Below are positions 30,797-38,836 of a stretch of 43,567 nucleotides of DNA, one piece after another. The notes beneath the pieces are model-generated. The model was given only the letters and a program-made list of their open reading frames with translations. It was not told the origin of the DNA and made no database searches. The translations under genes were made by a program, and so were the position numbers. The stretch lies in NCBI GenBank assembly GCA_017469845.1, contig JAFUFP010000013.1:1-43567 (forward strand). Direction: 5' to 3'. Source of the DNA: Bacteroidales bacterium. Lineage in GTDB: Bacteria; Bacteroidota; Bacteroidia; Bacteroidales; UBA932. The first letter of the stretch is position 1. Every line of letters begins with the position of its first letter.

Positions 30797-32131
30797 TTAT
30801 GCGGAAAGGGCGTCTTTCATTTCCGAGAGTATGTCGGCATACTCGGGTTCCATTTCTCCCGCAAGGCCGCTGCGCATAGCCCTACGGTAACGGATCTTGT
30901 CCCTGAACCTTACCCAAATCTTGTAGTAAGCCCACTCGAACAGGCAAAGGAACGGGGTCAGCAGGGCATATGCGGCACCCCTTATCGGCCATCCGCATGC
31001 CCACAACACAACCAAGGAAATTATCGCACATATCGGAACTATCAGAAGCACATTGAGTGCGATGACAAACGTTCCTTCAAGCATGCGGTCACCAACCTTC
31101 TTGATGAAATGCCTCGGAATGAGCCAACAGGGAAGGAAGGGCCAAAGGCAGCATACGGCAATCGGGAAAAGAAGAATCAGAAGAAGCGCATCTTCGAAGA
31201 TTTCGAAACGGGAGGGAGGATCGAGGATATCCTTTTCCGTAACCTTGGCGGAATTCATCTTCCCAAGGAGAGAGGAAGTCTTATCGAGAACGGGCTGTGC
31301 TTTTTCTTTCTTCTCTTCTATGGTGGCGACAAGATTCTTGTCTGATTCCAACTTCGAAGGAAGGAATTCCGGATTGAATCCGTGGTCGTTCGCCCAATCC
31401 GTCCCGAACTTTCCCATTCTCAGGAAATCTATCGACTTGTAGTTGGCCTCATCCTCCACGTTCAGCATCATGCTCTTGATCTGTTCACGGACAAGGGCGT
31501 TCACCTGACGCTGTGCGGTTCTGGGTTTGGTCTTGTAGAGTTCGTAGTAAGGGGCCAAGGATATGGGCGTTCCGTAATGGATCAGCATGGAATTCCTCAA
31601 GCCCTGATACTCATCATAATGGTTGCAGGAGGGAAGAATGAAGATCTCCTTCTCGAAGTTTCCCCTCTCGGCGGCTTCAAACGCCATCCTGGTGTATCCA
31701 TAGGTAAACCTTCCCAGCCAATGATGGTCCTGATGACCGGCTTCAGGATAAAGGGCGACAGTCTTTCCGTCGAGAAGCCTCTGCTCAGACACCTCGAAGG
31801 TGGTGTCATTCCCGTGAAGTGCCTCCTCACCTTCGAACGCGATTCTGAAAGCCGGGAGAAGTCCGATGCTGTAGAGAAACTTGGTGATGATGGGGTGGAC
31901 GTGGAAAATATCAGCCCTGGCGATGAAATGAACCTTCCTGTCATCCATCGAAAGCATTATACCGAGTGCGTCATTCAGACTGTTCTGATGGTCAGCCACA
32001 ATCATAAGGGGAGTTCCAGCCTTCGGAACATTTTCCAGGCCTATATATTGGACATCCTTATAATATAGGCTATTGACCATAAACCTTATGTAGGACTTGT
32101 ATGTCTTGTAGAACCACGAAATCTTCTCCAT
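30797..32131 (-). CDS. PlsC-like glycerolipid acyltransferase with C-terminal membrane region
   Basis: 444 residues. Residues about 20-240 are a LPLAT domain: catalytic ADHQNSLNDAL (H48 with D54, spacing five instead of the usual four), FIARADIF, and YPEAGHQ as the FPEG-type motif. Residues about 325-420 hold two to three hydrophobic segments and the end is basic and acidic mixed. The family acylates lysophospholipids or related hydroxyls. As first gene of the polyene/lipid operon it may attach the finished chain to a lipid head group. I chose ATG 32131 because the promoter at 32159-32166 rules out the in-frame start at 32287. Confidence 0.82.
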   Translation of the reverse strand: MEKISWFYKTYKSYIRFMVNSLYYKDVQYIGLENVPKAGTPLMIVADHQNSLNDALGIMLSMDDRKVHFIARADIFHVHPIITKFLYSIGLLPAFRIAFEGEEALHGNDTTFEVSEQRLLDGKTVALYPEAGHQDHHWLGRFTYGYTRMAFEAAERGNFEKEIFILPSCNHYDEYQGLRNSMLIHYGTPISLAPYYELYKTKPRTAQRQVNALVREQIKSMMLNVEDEANYKSIDFLRMGKFGTDWANDHGFNPEFLPSKLESDKNLVATIEEKKEKAQPVLDKTSSLLGKMNSAKVTEKDILDPPSRFEIFEDALLLILLFPIAVCCLWPFLPCWLIPRHFIKKVGDRMLEGTFVIALNVLLIVPICAIISLVVLWACGWPIRGAAYALLTPFLCLFEWAYYKIWVRFRDKIRYRRAMRSGLAGEMEPEYADILSEMKDALSA

Positions 32132-32158
32132 CCTATTCTGATTTTTACAAAAATCCTG

Positions 32159-32166
32159 CAAAGATA
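32159..32166 (-). promoter_or_regulatory. -7 element of the polyene/lipid operon
   Basis: TATCTTTG on the minus strand, 27 bases before the acyltransferase ATG at 32131. It is the only clear promoter element found upstream of the eleven-gene run down to 20075. No confident -33 element. Confidence 0.55.
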
Positions 32167-32373
32167 AGCAATTTCCGCAACTTGCTAACGCTTTTGCCCT
32201 TTTGGACCAATATTCGGGCTCTATCGCTAATCTTCCGGATACGACATCCGATGCAACCGGAACATGACGGCCACCCGACAAGGACAAACTTTCATGTGCC
32301 CGGACCCCATCCCCTTCCCCGGCAAGTTCACAAAAACATCAGCCTTACCGCTTTTTTCTTTTTGATAAAGCAG

Positions 32374-32381
32374 TAACTTTG
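32374..32381 (+). promoter_or_regulatory. -7 element of the GpsA-like gene
   Basis: TAACTTTG, 51 bases before the ATG at 32433. It excludes an in-frame start at 32379. The 200 bases between this and the divergent promoter at 32159 show no other feature. Confidence 0.5.
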
Positions 32382-32432
32382 CACCATCATCACATATCGC
32401 CAAGATATGTTCTCAGTTCATCGAAGAAACAA

Positions 32433-33488
32433 ATGGCAAGAACAGTCGTAGTCATAGGAGTTGGAGTCATGGGATCGGCTATAGCCTTCCCTCTCGCCGA
32501 AAACAGCAACAAGGTAAGAATGGTGGGAACACCGTTCGACAAGGATCTGATCACGGAATGCAAACAATTCGGGAAACATTCCCGTCTGGACCGCCCTTTC
32601 CCGCATGGCGTTGAATTCTACTACTTCGAACAGCTGCAGGAAGCGATGGAGGGAGTTGACTTCGTCATCGGAGGAATATCTTCATATGGCGCCCAATGGT
32701 TCCTGGACAACGTTCTCTCCGTACTTGATCCGTCAATTCCCATACTTTCAGTTGTGAAAGGCCTTGTCACGAAACCCGACGGAACCATCCTTTCTTTCCC
32801 CGAGCATTGGGACGAGGAACTCTCCAAGCGTGGCATCCATCGCGACATATACATGTTGGGTGGCCCCGGAACCGCCGGGGAAATCATGGCTCACGACCAT
32901 ACGATGACGACATTCTGTGGCCCGGATGACGAAGTTCTCAGAATGATGAAAAAAGCGCTGTCGACGCCGTATCTTCACGTTTCACTCACCCACGACACAA
33001 TCGGCCTCGAATACGCAGTCGCCATAAAGAACGCATACGCCCTTGCCCCCGCAATGGCGATCGGACAGGGTAACCGTAAGAGGGCGACCGAAGGGTCGAA
33101 CGTCAACGCACAGGCGGCCGCTTTCTTCCAGGCCTCCAGAGAAATGACCCGCATTCTCCATATGGTGAACGCCGATGATGAATCCATAGCGATGGGAATC
33201 GGGGACCTCTATGTCACCGTGATGGGAGGAAGGACCAGAAAACTCGGAATTCTTCTCGGAGAAGGTCTCCCTTACAGGGAAGCGATCGAGGTGCTCGACG
33301 GCATGACCCTCGAGTCCGTAGCCGCAGTGAAGAGTCTTGCGGAAGGACTTTCCATAAAGATGGACAAAGGCGAAGTGAAAAGGGAAGACTTCCCTCTCAT
33401 AATGCACATCTACGATGTGATCTACAACGGAAAAAAGGCCGACTTCCCGTGGAAAAGCTTCACCTTCGAGAATATCGGCCAGGATTAG
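32433..33488 (+). CDS. NAD(P)-dependent glycerol-3-phosphate dehydrogenase, GpsA-like
   Basis: 351-residue two-domain dehydrogenase. The Rossmann motif VIGVGVMGSAIA (about residues 7-18), SVVKGL, GGPGTAGEIM, catalytic-region KNAYALAPAMAIG, and GIGDLYVTVMGGRTRKLGILLGEG match the order of GpsA motifs. GpsA reduces dihydroxyacetone phosphate to sn-glycerol-3-phosphate for phospholipid synthesis. The central insert and the divergent NVNAQAAAFFQASREM helix differ from the textbook enzyme, so the substrate is assigned with some caution. It is monocistronic, divergent from the lipid operon whose first gene is a glycerolipid-type acyltransferase. Confidence 0.83.
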   Translation: MARTVVVIGVGVMGSAIAFPLAENSNKVRMVGTPFDKDLITECKQFGKHSRLDRPFPHGVEFYYFEQLQEAMEGVDFVIGGISSYGAQWFLDNVLSVLDPSIPILSVVKGLVTKPDGTILSFPEHWDEELSKRGIHRDIYMLGGPGTAGEIMAHDHTMTTFCGPDDEVLRMMKKALSTPYLHVSLTHDTIGLEYAVAIKNAYALAPAMAIGQGNRKRATEGSNVNAQAAAFFQASREMTRILHMVNADDESIAMGIGDLYVTVMGGRTRKLGILLGEGLPYREAIEVLDGMTLESVAAVKSLAEGLSIKMDKGEVKREDFPLIMHIYDVIYNGKKADFPWKSFTFENIGQD

Positions 33489-33500
33489 ACATTTCGGCTC

Positions 33501-35003
33501 CTATCTTTTTCTGAAATATTTCCCGACTACGGGAAGCCCCGACAGGGGAAGATCCTTCTTGACTATATACGCCATATAGACAAGGATGATGACCGTGTTG
33601 ATACCCAACCTCGCCCAAATGGGAAGACCGCTCTTGCTGACAAAGAATATCCCGACATACAGCACTGCCGCCAAAGCGGTATAAAGAGCGATATCCTTCA
33701 TCGGGTAGTCGATCTTGTAATACTTCTGTCCCACGAAATACGACAAAAGCATCGCCGTTCCGTATCCGGCCACTCCCGCCCATGCGCAAGCCATATAGCT
33801 CATCTTGGGGACAAAGATGAAATTCACCGCAAGGAGTACAGCACAACCCGCTCCGGAGAAAATCGCCCCCCAGATGGTCTTGTCGATAAGCTTGTACCAG
33901 AATGAGAGGTTGAAATAAACTCCCATCATGATTTCCGCGACCATGACGATGGGAACCACTTTAAGTCCCTCCCAGTAGTCACGGTTTCGGAGAAGGTATT
34001 TCAGGATATCGAGATAACCCATGACGGCAAGGAAGGCCAGAAGGGTGAAAATTATGAAATACTTCATTCCGGAAGCATACATGATCTTGCTGTCTTTCTC
34101 CTTGGCGTTGCCGAAGACGAAGGGTTCATACGCATACCTGAAAGCCTGCGTGATCATTGCCATGATCATCGCTATCTTGGTAGCGGCCCCATAGAGGCCG
34201 AGCTGCACTGTGGCGTCTTCACCTTTGTAGATCTTCGGGAAGAGGATCTTGTCAGCCGTCTGGTTGAGGATACCGGCGATACCGAGAACCAGAATCGGCC
34301 AACTGTACGACAGCATCCTCTTCATCAACGCCTTGTCGAATCCGTACCCCATACCCTTGAGTTCCTTGGCGAAGAAGAACGTCACGAATGCCGTACAGAA
34401 GAGATTTATGTAGAAGACGTAGCCTACTCCGACTTCCGGGTTGTAAATCTTCCCGATGAGAGAAGGATTCGATTGGTACAGTTTCGGAAGAAGAAGCAGG
34501 AATATCAGATTCAAGGAAATATTCAGGGCGATGAAAAGAAGCTTCAGGGCGGCGAACTTCCAGGGACGCTGGCTGTACCTGAGATAGGAAAAGAGTATCG
34601 CCTGGAAAGCGTCTATCGCGACCGTTATCGCCATCGTCCAGATCCAGGCGGGATGCTCGGGATAACCCATCCAGCGTGAAATGGGATCTATGAAAAGGAG
34701 AACGAGGAGAACAAAGACGACGGAGGTGCAGAACACCATGCGGAGCGTTGTGGAAAAGACCATCTTCGGGTCTTCCTCGCTCTTGTTGGCGAACCTGAAG
34801 AAGGTGGTTTCCATGCCGTAGGTCAGGATGACCAGAAGCAATGCCGTGTAGGCATAGAGGTTCGTCACCACCCCGTATCCGCCGCTTGTCGCTGTGAATA
34901 CGAGAGTATAGAGGGGAACGAGCAGATAATTGAGGAACCTTCCTATTATGCTGCTCAGTCCGTATATAGCTGTATCTTTTGCCAGAGATTTGAAATTAGC
35001 CAT
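33501..35003 (-). CDS. Oligosaccharide/lipid-linked sugar flippase (Wzx/MATE-like)
   Basis: 500-residue membrane protein with about 14 hydrophobic segments. The N-terminal pattern DTAIYGLSSIIGRFLNYLLVPLYT and the repeated six-helix layout fit the polysaccharide-biosynthesis (MOP) flippase superfamily, which moves undecaprenyl-linked or other lipid-linked glycans across the inner membrane. It faces the GpsA-like gene tail to tail with only 12 bases between stops. It follows the FucI-like gene by 49 bases and may share its transcript. No glycosyltransferase cluster surrounds it, so it may serve a general envelope role. Confidence 0.85.
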   Translation of the reverse strand: MANFKSLAKDTAIYGLSSIIGRFLNYLLVPLYTLVFTATSGGYGVVTNLYAYTALLLVILTYGMETTFFRFANKSEEDPKMVFSTTLRMVFCTSVVFVLLVLLFIDPISRWMGYPEHPAWIWTMAITVAIDAFQAILFSYLRYSQRPWKFAALKLLFIALNISLNLIFLLLLPKLYQSNPSLIGKIYNPEVGVGYVFYINLFCTAFVTFFFAKELKGMGYGFDKALMKRMLSYSWPILVLGIAGILNQTADKILFPKIYKGEDATVQLGLYGAATKIAMIMAMITQAFRYAYEPFVFGNAKEKDSKIMYASGMKYFIIFTLLAFLAVMGYLDILKYLLRNRDYWEGLKVVPIVMVAEIMMGVYFNLSFWYKLIDKTIWGAIFSGAGCAVLLAVNFIFVPKMSYMACAWAGVAGYGTAMLLSYFVGQKYYKIDYPMKDIALYTALAAVLYVGIFFVSKSGLPIWARLGINTVIILVYMAYIVKKDLPLSGLPVVGKYFRKR

Positions 35004-35052
35004 TGCCGATGTGCTTGTTATTACCTTGAGTCATTATGGTAAAACGCCGCCT

Positions 35053-36255
35053 CTAAGCCAACAAAGCTTCGATTACAGTGCGCACGTGCCCGGGAATCAC
35101 GATGTGATGATTGCCGATGGGATTTTTGAGGAAATACTCCGTCTGCCCGACATTGACAACGATCTGTGTCCGGCAAAGGTCCCCTTTGTACTGGTTACGG
35201 AGAAGCGTCCCTTCCGCAACGAAATATCTCCCCGCATCTGAGGAAATCTTGAAAAGGGTCACATCCCCTTCCTGCATATGACCATGTATGCCCACTCCGA
35301 TTCCGGACTCGAAATGCGTATCGAAACTGTATCGTTTGACCATGTTGAGGGGAATGGTACAATGTGCCAGAAGGATTTCTCCGCTTTCAGTGTCGATATA
35401 AGCGGGGTTGGCCTGGAATCCGCTCACGCCGGTCACGGCCTTGGAGATCGCCATCGAAAGCATCGCCGGCACATCCCCCTCACAACCCGCGACAATCCCT
35501 TCCGAGTTCAGAAGTGAGAGTGCCAGACATCCTGTATTGCGGACTGCTGACAAAAGATCGAAACACCGGAGAGTGAAGCCGGAAAGGGAATGACGCTTCA
35601 CTATGCTTTTGAGAGCTGTATATATCCTGTACGCACCGGGAACGGCCTCTTTCACCTCCGGGGAGGCGTCATACAAAGGCTCTCCGCAGGCGATTCTCGC
35701 CGAAAGGCTGTCAGGTGATGTTGATTCTATCTCGGAAAGAAGTTCCTCCATCGGGATATCGACAAGTTCGATTCCGAGTCTCGACTTTACGGCGTCGTAA
35801 TCCGCCCCGCTGGCGATAAGCCAATCGGAAGGGGCACCGACCACGCCGTACCTTTTTCCGGAAAGCTCTTTCCTCGCTTTTTCCACGGCAAGAAGGAAGG
35901 TCACCCTTTCCTTGATTTGGCGGGGACTACCGTGGATTATTTCTCCTTTGAGGTTGTTGGACCTCAGATATGACAGAATCTCAAGTGAAGCCGCCAATGA
36001 GTTGCTTTTCCCCGAAGTAAGAAGATAAATGGGCTGTGAGGAAGCCCGCTTTATCTTGGGGAGAAGAGGTTTGAAAACACCTTCGGTTCCGCCTGTTCTC
36101 ACATAGATAAGGTCGAGATCGGAACTTCCGTAATCAGAATAGTCTTCACCCTTGAGATCGTATTCAATCCCCAGTCCGCCCAAGAATTCCTCCGTAACGG
36201 CGCTGACCGCCTTCTCGTCATGTAGAGCGGAAGTAAGTGTGTATATTGATATCAT
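35053..36255 (-). CDS. L-fucose isomerase-like protein
   Basis: 400 residues. The C-terminal half matches the FucI/AraA-like fold: FTLRCFDLL, GIVAGCEGDVPAMLSMAI, DTHFESGIGVGIHG and the final GNHHIVIPGHV, which holds a likely metal-ligand His. The N-terminal half is a two-lobed alpha/beta domain (SALHDEKAVS, GGTEGVFKPLL). True FucI is about 590 residues; this shorter form is a separate, common Bacteroidota group with no proven substrate. Sugar isomerase or sugar-binding function is inferred only. I chose ATG 36255 because the -7 element lies at 36280. Confidence 0.75.
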   Translation of the reverse strand: MISIYTLTSALHDEKAVSAVTEEFLGGLGIEYDLKGEDYSDYGSSDLDLIYVRTGGTEGVFKPLLPKIKRASSQPIYLLTSGKSNSLAASLEILSYLRSNNLKGEIIHGSPRQIKERVTFLLAVEKARKELSGKRYGVVGAPSDWLIASGADYDAVKSRLGIELVDIPMEELLSEIESTSPDSLSARIACGEPLYDASPEVKEAVPGAYRIYTALKSIVKRHSLSGFTLRCFDLLSAVRNTGCLALSLLNSEGIVAGCEGDVPAMLSMAISKAVTGVSGFQANPAYIDTESGEILLAHCTIPLNMVKRYSFDTHFESGIGVGIHGHMQEGDVTLFKISSDAGRYFVAEGTLLRNQYKGDLCRTQIVVNVGQTEYFLKNPIGNHHIVIPGHVRTVIEALLA

Positions 36256-36279
36256 TCCCCTTCGATGCTGTTTGTTCAG

Positions 36280-36287
36280 CAAATTTA
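36280..36287 (-). promoter_or_regulatory. -7 element of the FucI-like gene
   Basis: TAAATTTG on the minus strand, 24 bases before the ATG at 36255. A CAA (36312-36314) could be a -33 TTG but is 24 bases away, a little far. Confidence 0.45.
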
Positions 36288-36400
36288 GCAAATAGTTTGC
36301 TCTCTTCTACGCAAGGAAGACACTTCTTGCCGATTTATGGTCCGAAGCAAGAATGATGGAGATATTATGGCGGAATCATCCCCATTCGCCGTAAAACGAC

Positions 36401-36408
36401 TATCTTTG
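36401..36408 (+). promoter_or_regulatory. -7 element of the lipoprotein/radical SAM operon
   Basis: TATCTTTG, 37 bases before the ATG at 36446. No clear -33 element. Confidence 0.5.
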
Positions 36409-36445
36409 CGACACGAATCAAGGACAACAATAAAACTTACCGACC

Positions 36446-36796
36446 ATGAAATGGTTAAGAAATCTTCTTAAAGGGGCTACATTCGCCACTGCGCTGTTCA
36501 TCTTCCAGGCCTGCTACGGCACAGGCCCCGCCGAAGATTACGGCATGGACATGTCATTCCATGTCGTCTCCAAAAAGACCGGCGATCCCATCCCCGATAT
36601 CATCATCAAGACAAAACCGCAAGGACAATCCTCATGGTTCGAGGTGGGAAAGACGGATTCCCAGGGTTTCGCCAAAGTATATGGCCTTGATCCCAACTAC
36701 AGCGGAATAGAATTCCAGTTCGAGGGTAGCGAAGTAGCCGCCAAGGACACCCTCATCAACGACTTTTCGAAGAATTTCCACGAAATTCGACTCTAG
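36446..36796 (+). CDS. Radical SAM-associated putative lipoprotein (TIGR04134-like)
   Basis: 116 residues. The signal peptide ends in a lipobox-like IFQAC with the lipidated Cys at residue 23, so it is probably anchored in a membrane facing outward. The mature part has a short beta domain (VVSKKTGDPIPDIIIKTKP, then KTDSQGFAKVYGL) like a carboxypeptidase-regulatory fold. It matches the partner lipoprotein of the rSAM/lipoprotein system described at family level in Bacteroidales. The radical SAM gene follows after 18 bases. The function is unknown; the lipoprotein could be the enzyme's substrate. Confidence 0.75.
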   Translation: MKWLRNLLKGATFATALFIFQACYGTGPAEDYGMDMSFHVVSKKTGDPIPDIIIKTKPQGQSSWFEVGKTDSQGFAKVYGLDPNYSGIEFQFEGSEVAAKDTLINDFSKNFHEIRL

Positions 36797-36814
36797 TTCC
36801 GGTTCTCCTTCATC

Positions 36815-37870
36815 ATGAACGAAAGCCTTTTCCGCCTTTTCCGTAACAACGAGACAAGGGTGCATGAACTCAATTACCTGTTTTGGGAGTGCACCACAAG
36901 ATGCAATCTGCACTGCCGCCACTGCGGCAGCGACTGCACCATGGGCGGAGGTGAAAAGGATATGCCGATGGAGGATTTCCTGAAGGCTTTGGATACGATT
37001 CCGGAAGGCCACAGGCCCGAAGGTTTCACCGTCGTTCTCACCGGAGGCGAACCGCTTCTCCGTCCCGACATAGAAGATATCGGCCGTGAAATCCGGAAAC
37101 GCGGTTTCGGATGGAGCATGGTTTCAAACGGATATTTTTACGATGCGAGCATGCACTACCGTCTCATGGGAGCCGGTATGGGAGCTTTGACCATAAGCCT
37201 GGACGGACTTAAAGAATCGCACGACTGGATGAGAGGCCATAAGGGCAGCTACGAAAGAGCCATTGAGGCAATTCGTATCGCATCCGCACAAAAGGGGCTC
37301 AACTCGGACGTAGTGACATGCGTCAACAAACGCAACATCTCCCATCTCGAGGATATCCATTCAACCCTCCAATCCCTCGGAGTCAAGCAATGGAGACTTT
37401 TCACCATCATACCCATCGGAAGGGCCGCCTCTGACCCGATGATGGTTCTCGACGCCGAAGAAATGACCCGTCTGATGAGGTTCATCTCAGAAAAAAGGAA
37501 GAATCCTTCCGGAAAGATGGTCACAACTTTCAGCTGCGAAGGGTATCTTGGCAAATGGGAAGAAAAGGTGAGGGATTCGAGGTTTTTCTGTCACGCCGGA
37601 ATCAACATCGCATCCATTCTCATTGACGGAAGAATAAATGCATGTCCCAATATAGACAGAGACGCTTTCAGCGAAGGGAACATATATCAAGACAACTTCT
37701 ATGAAATCTGGACCGGGGGATTCAGAAGGTTCAGGGACAGAAACTGGGCTAAGAAAGGATCATGCGCCACATGTTCCCAGTTCAGGAACTGCTTGGGCGG
37801 CGGCATGCACAATTGGCACGGCAAGTGCGAAGAACCACTGACTTGCCACTATTCGCTACTCAGTCAATAG
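36815..37870 (+). CDS. Radical SAM/SPASM enzyme of the rSAM/lipoprotein system (TIGR04133-like)
   Basis: 351-residue radical SAM enzyme. The CX3CX2C motif is C30-NLH-C34-RH-C37 and binds the 4Fe-4S cluster that cleaves SAM. GGEPLLRPD and TISLDGLKESHD are the expected barrel motifs. The C-terminal Cys-rich SPASM region (about 265-345: CHAGINIASILIDG, CPNIDRD, CATCSQFRNCLGG) would hold auxiliary clusters, as in enzymes that modify peptides. It is cotranscribed with the lipoprotein gene. The natural substrate is unknown; peptide or protein modification is the reasonable inference. Confidence 0.85.
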   Translation: MNESLFRLFRNNETRVHELNYLFWECTTRCNLHCRHCGSDCTMGGGEKDMPMEDFLKALDTIPEGHRPEGFTVVLTGGEPLLRPDIEDIGREIRKRGFGWSMVSNGYFYDASMHYRLMGAGMGALTISLDGLKESHDWMRGHKGSYERAIEAIRIASAQKGLNSDVVTCVNKRNISHLEDIHSTLQSLGVKQWRLFTIIPIGRAASDPMMVLDAEEMTRLMRFISEKRKNPSGKMVTTFSCEGYLGKWEEKVRDSRFFCHAGINIASILIDGRINACPNIDRDAFSEGNIYQDNFYEIWTGGFRRFRDRNWAKKGSCATCSQFRNCLGGGMHNWHGKCEEPLTCHYSLLSQ

Positions 37871-38142
37871 CCTACATCGTTCCCCTCAAAAACTCAAATC
37901 TGATACTCCGCCACCCTATTCTTGCGATTCCGGCTTTCCGGTTCCGTAGGGGGAACTCTTGCATTTTGAAAAACAATATATTGCGAAAATGCCTGTCTAC
38001 TCCGCCAATTACCAACTCATAACACTACAGATTGAAGATTTAGCCATTTATTTTCAAGATATCGGTATGTGACTCCTTATTCTTGATTATACATTTGTAA
38101 CAACCACAATTACGTCCAATTCATCAAATACACTCATCAATT
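37871..38142 (+). promoter_or_regulatory. Intergenic region with -7 element before the lipoprotein gene at 38143
   Basis: 272 bases, A/T-rich compared with neighbours, no ORF with family resemblance. TACATTTG (38090-38097) fits the -7 consensus and lies 45 bases before the ATG at 38143. No terminator hairpin for the radical SAM gene was found. Confidence 0.45.
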
Positions 38143-38637
38143 ATGAAACCCGCCAAATTACTCTGCACTGCCTTGCTCGCCATCTCGGCACTGATCTTCT
38201 CCGGATGTGAGAGGAACAATCACTCCGATCTTCCCAATGACGCCAAACCCATAACCAAAGCTGATTGGGATAAGATAGACATCACTAGCGGGATCTGGAA
38301 ACTGTCTCCCGCATATACCATTCTGCCCAACGGAGAAAAAGAAATCTGGGAAGGATCCGGACTGTCGCTATATTGTTTCAAAAAAGACAATACGGCCGAG
38401 TCCTATCATTGGACAGACTTCAACTACAATTATGCAGCGATCGTCACTTGGTCCGCTGAATTGGAGAAAGGGAAAATCGTTCTCGGGCCGGACACATACT
38501 ATGTGACCGACTATAAGGAGGATCTGATCCAAATGAAAGGAGCCAAGGCTTCCATTGATCTTGAAAGATTATCGGTCGAAGAGGAAGATCATTGGAAGAC
38601 GGAAATGGAAAAACTCCTGCCGTTCAAGGAACTGTAG
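38143..38637 (+). CDS. Hypothetical lipoprotein
   Basis: 164 residues. The signal peptide has a clear lipobox LIFSGC with Cys at about residue 22. The mature part is acidic and beta-rich (SGIWKLSPAYTILPNGEKEIW, GSGLSLYCFKKDN, KGKIVLGPDTYYVTDY), in style like lipocalin-type domains of Bacteroidota lipoproteins, but I cannot name a family. It is a single-gene unit with its own -7 element (38090) and a strong terminator (38664). Base composition is more A/T-rich than the adjacent hydrolase gene. Confidence 0.75.
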   Translation: MKPAKLLCTALLAISALIFSGCERNNHSDLPNDAKPITKADWDKIDITSGIWKLSPAYTILPNGEKEIWEGSGLSLYCFKKDNTAESYHWTDFNYNYAAIVTWSAELEKGKIVLGPDTYYVTDYKEDLIQMKGAKASIDLERLSVEEEDHWKTEMEKLLPFKEL

Positions 38638-38663
38638 AGCCCTTTATTTCCGGCAAGATCTTT

Positions 38664-38695
38664 ATGGGAGGCTTTTGAAAAGCTTCCCATTTTTG
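38664..38695 (+). terminator. Terminator after the lipoprotein gene
   Basis: Near-perfect hairpin ATGGGAGGCTTTT/AAAAGCTTCCCAT (38664-38690) with one G-T pair, followed by TTTTG. It lies 27 bases after the stop codon. Confidence 0.85.
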
Positions 38696-38792
38696 TACCC
38701 GGACAACCCCTTTCAATTCCACAATCCGCTTCTCAAAGCGGACAATTCCGAAAAAAGTTTACGGGAATATGCCAACCATGGGACAAACGGAT

Positions 38793-38800
38793 TATCTTTG
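38793..38800 (+). promoter_or_regulatory. -7 element of the DUF4015-type gene
   Basis: TATCTTTG, 37 bases before the ATG at 38837. It separates this gene from the upstream frame that runs back to 38555 inside the lipoprotein gene. Confidence 0.55.
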
Positions 38801-38836
38801 TTTTCCGAGCCGAAATCCCAATCGGCCGCTTATCAC

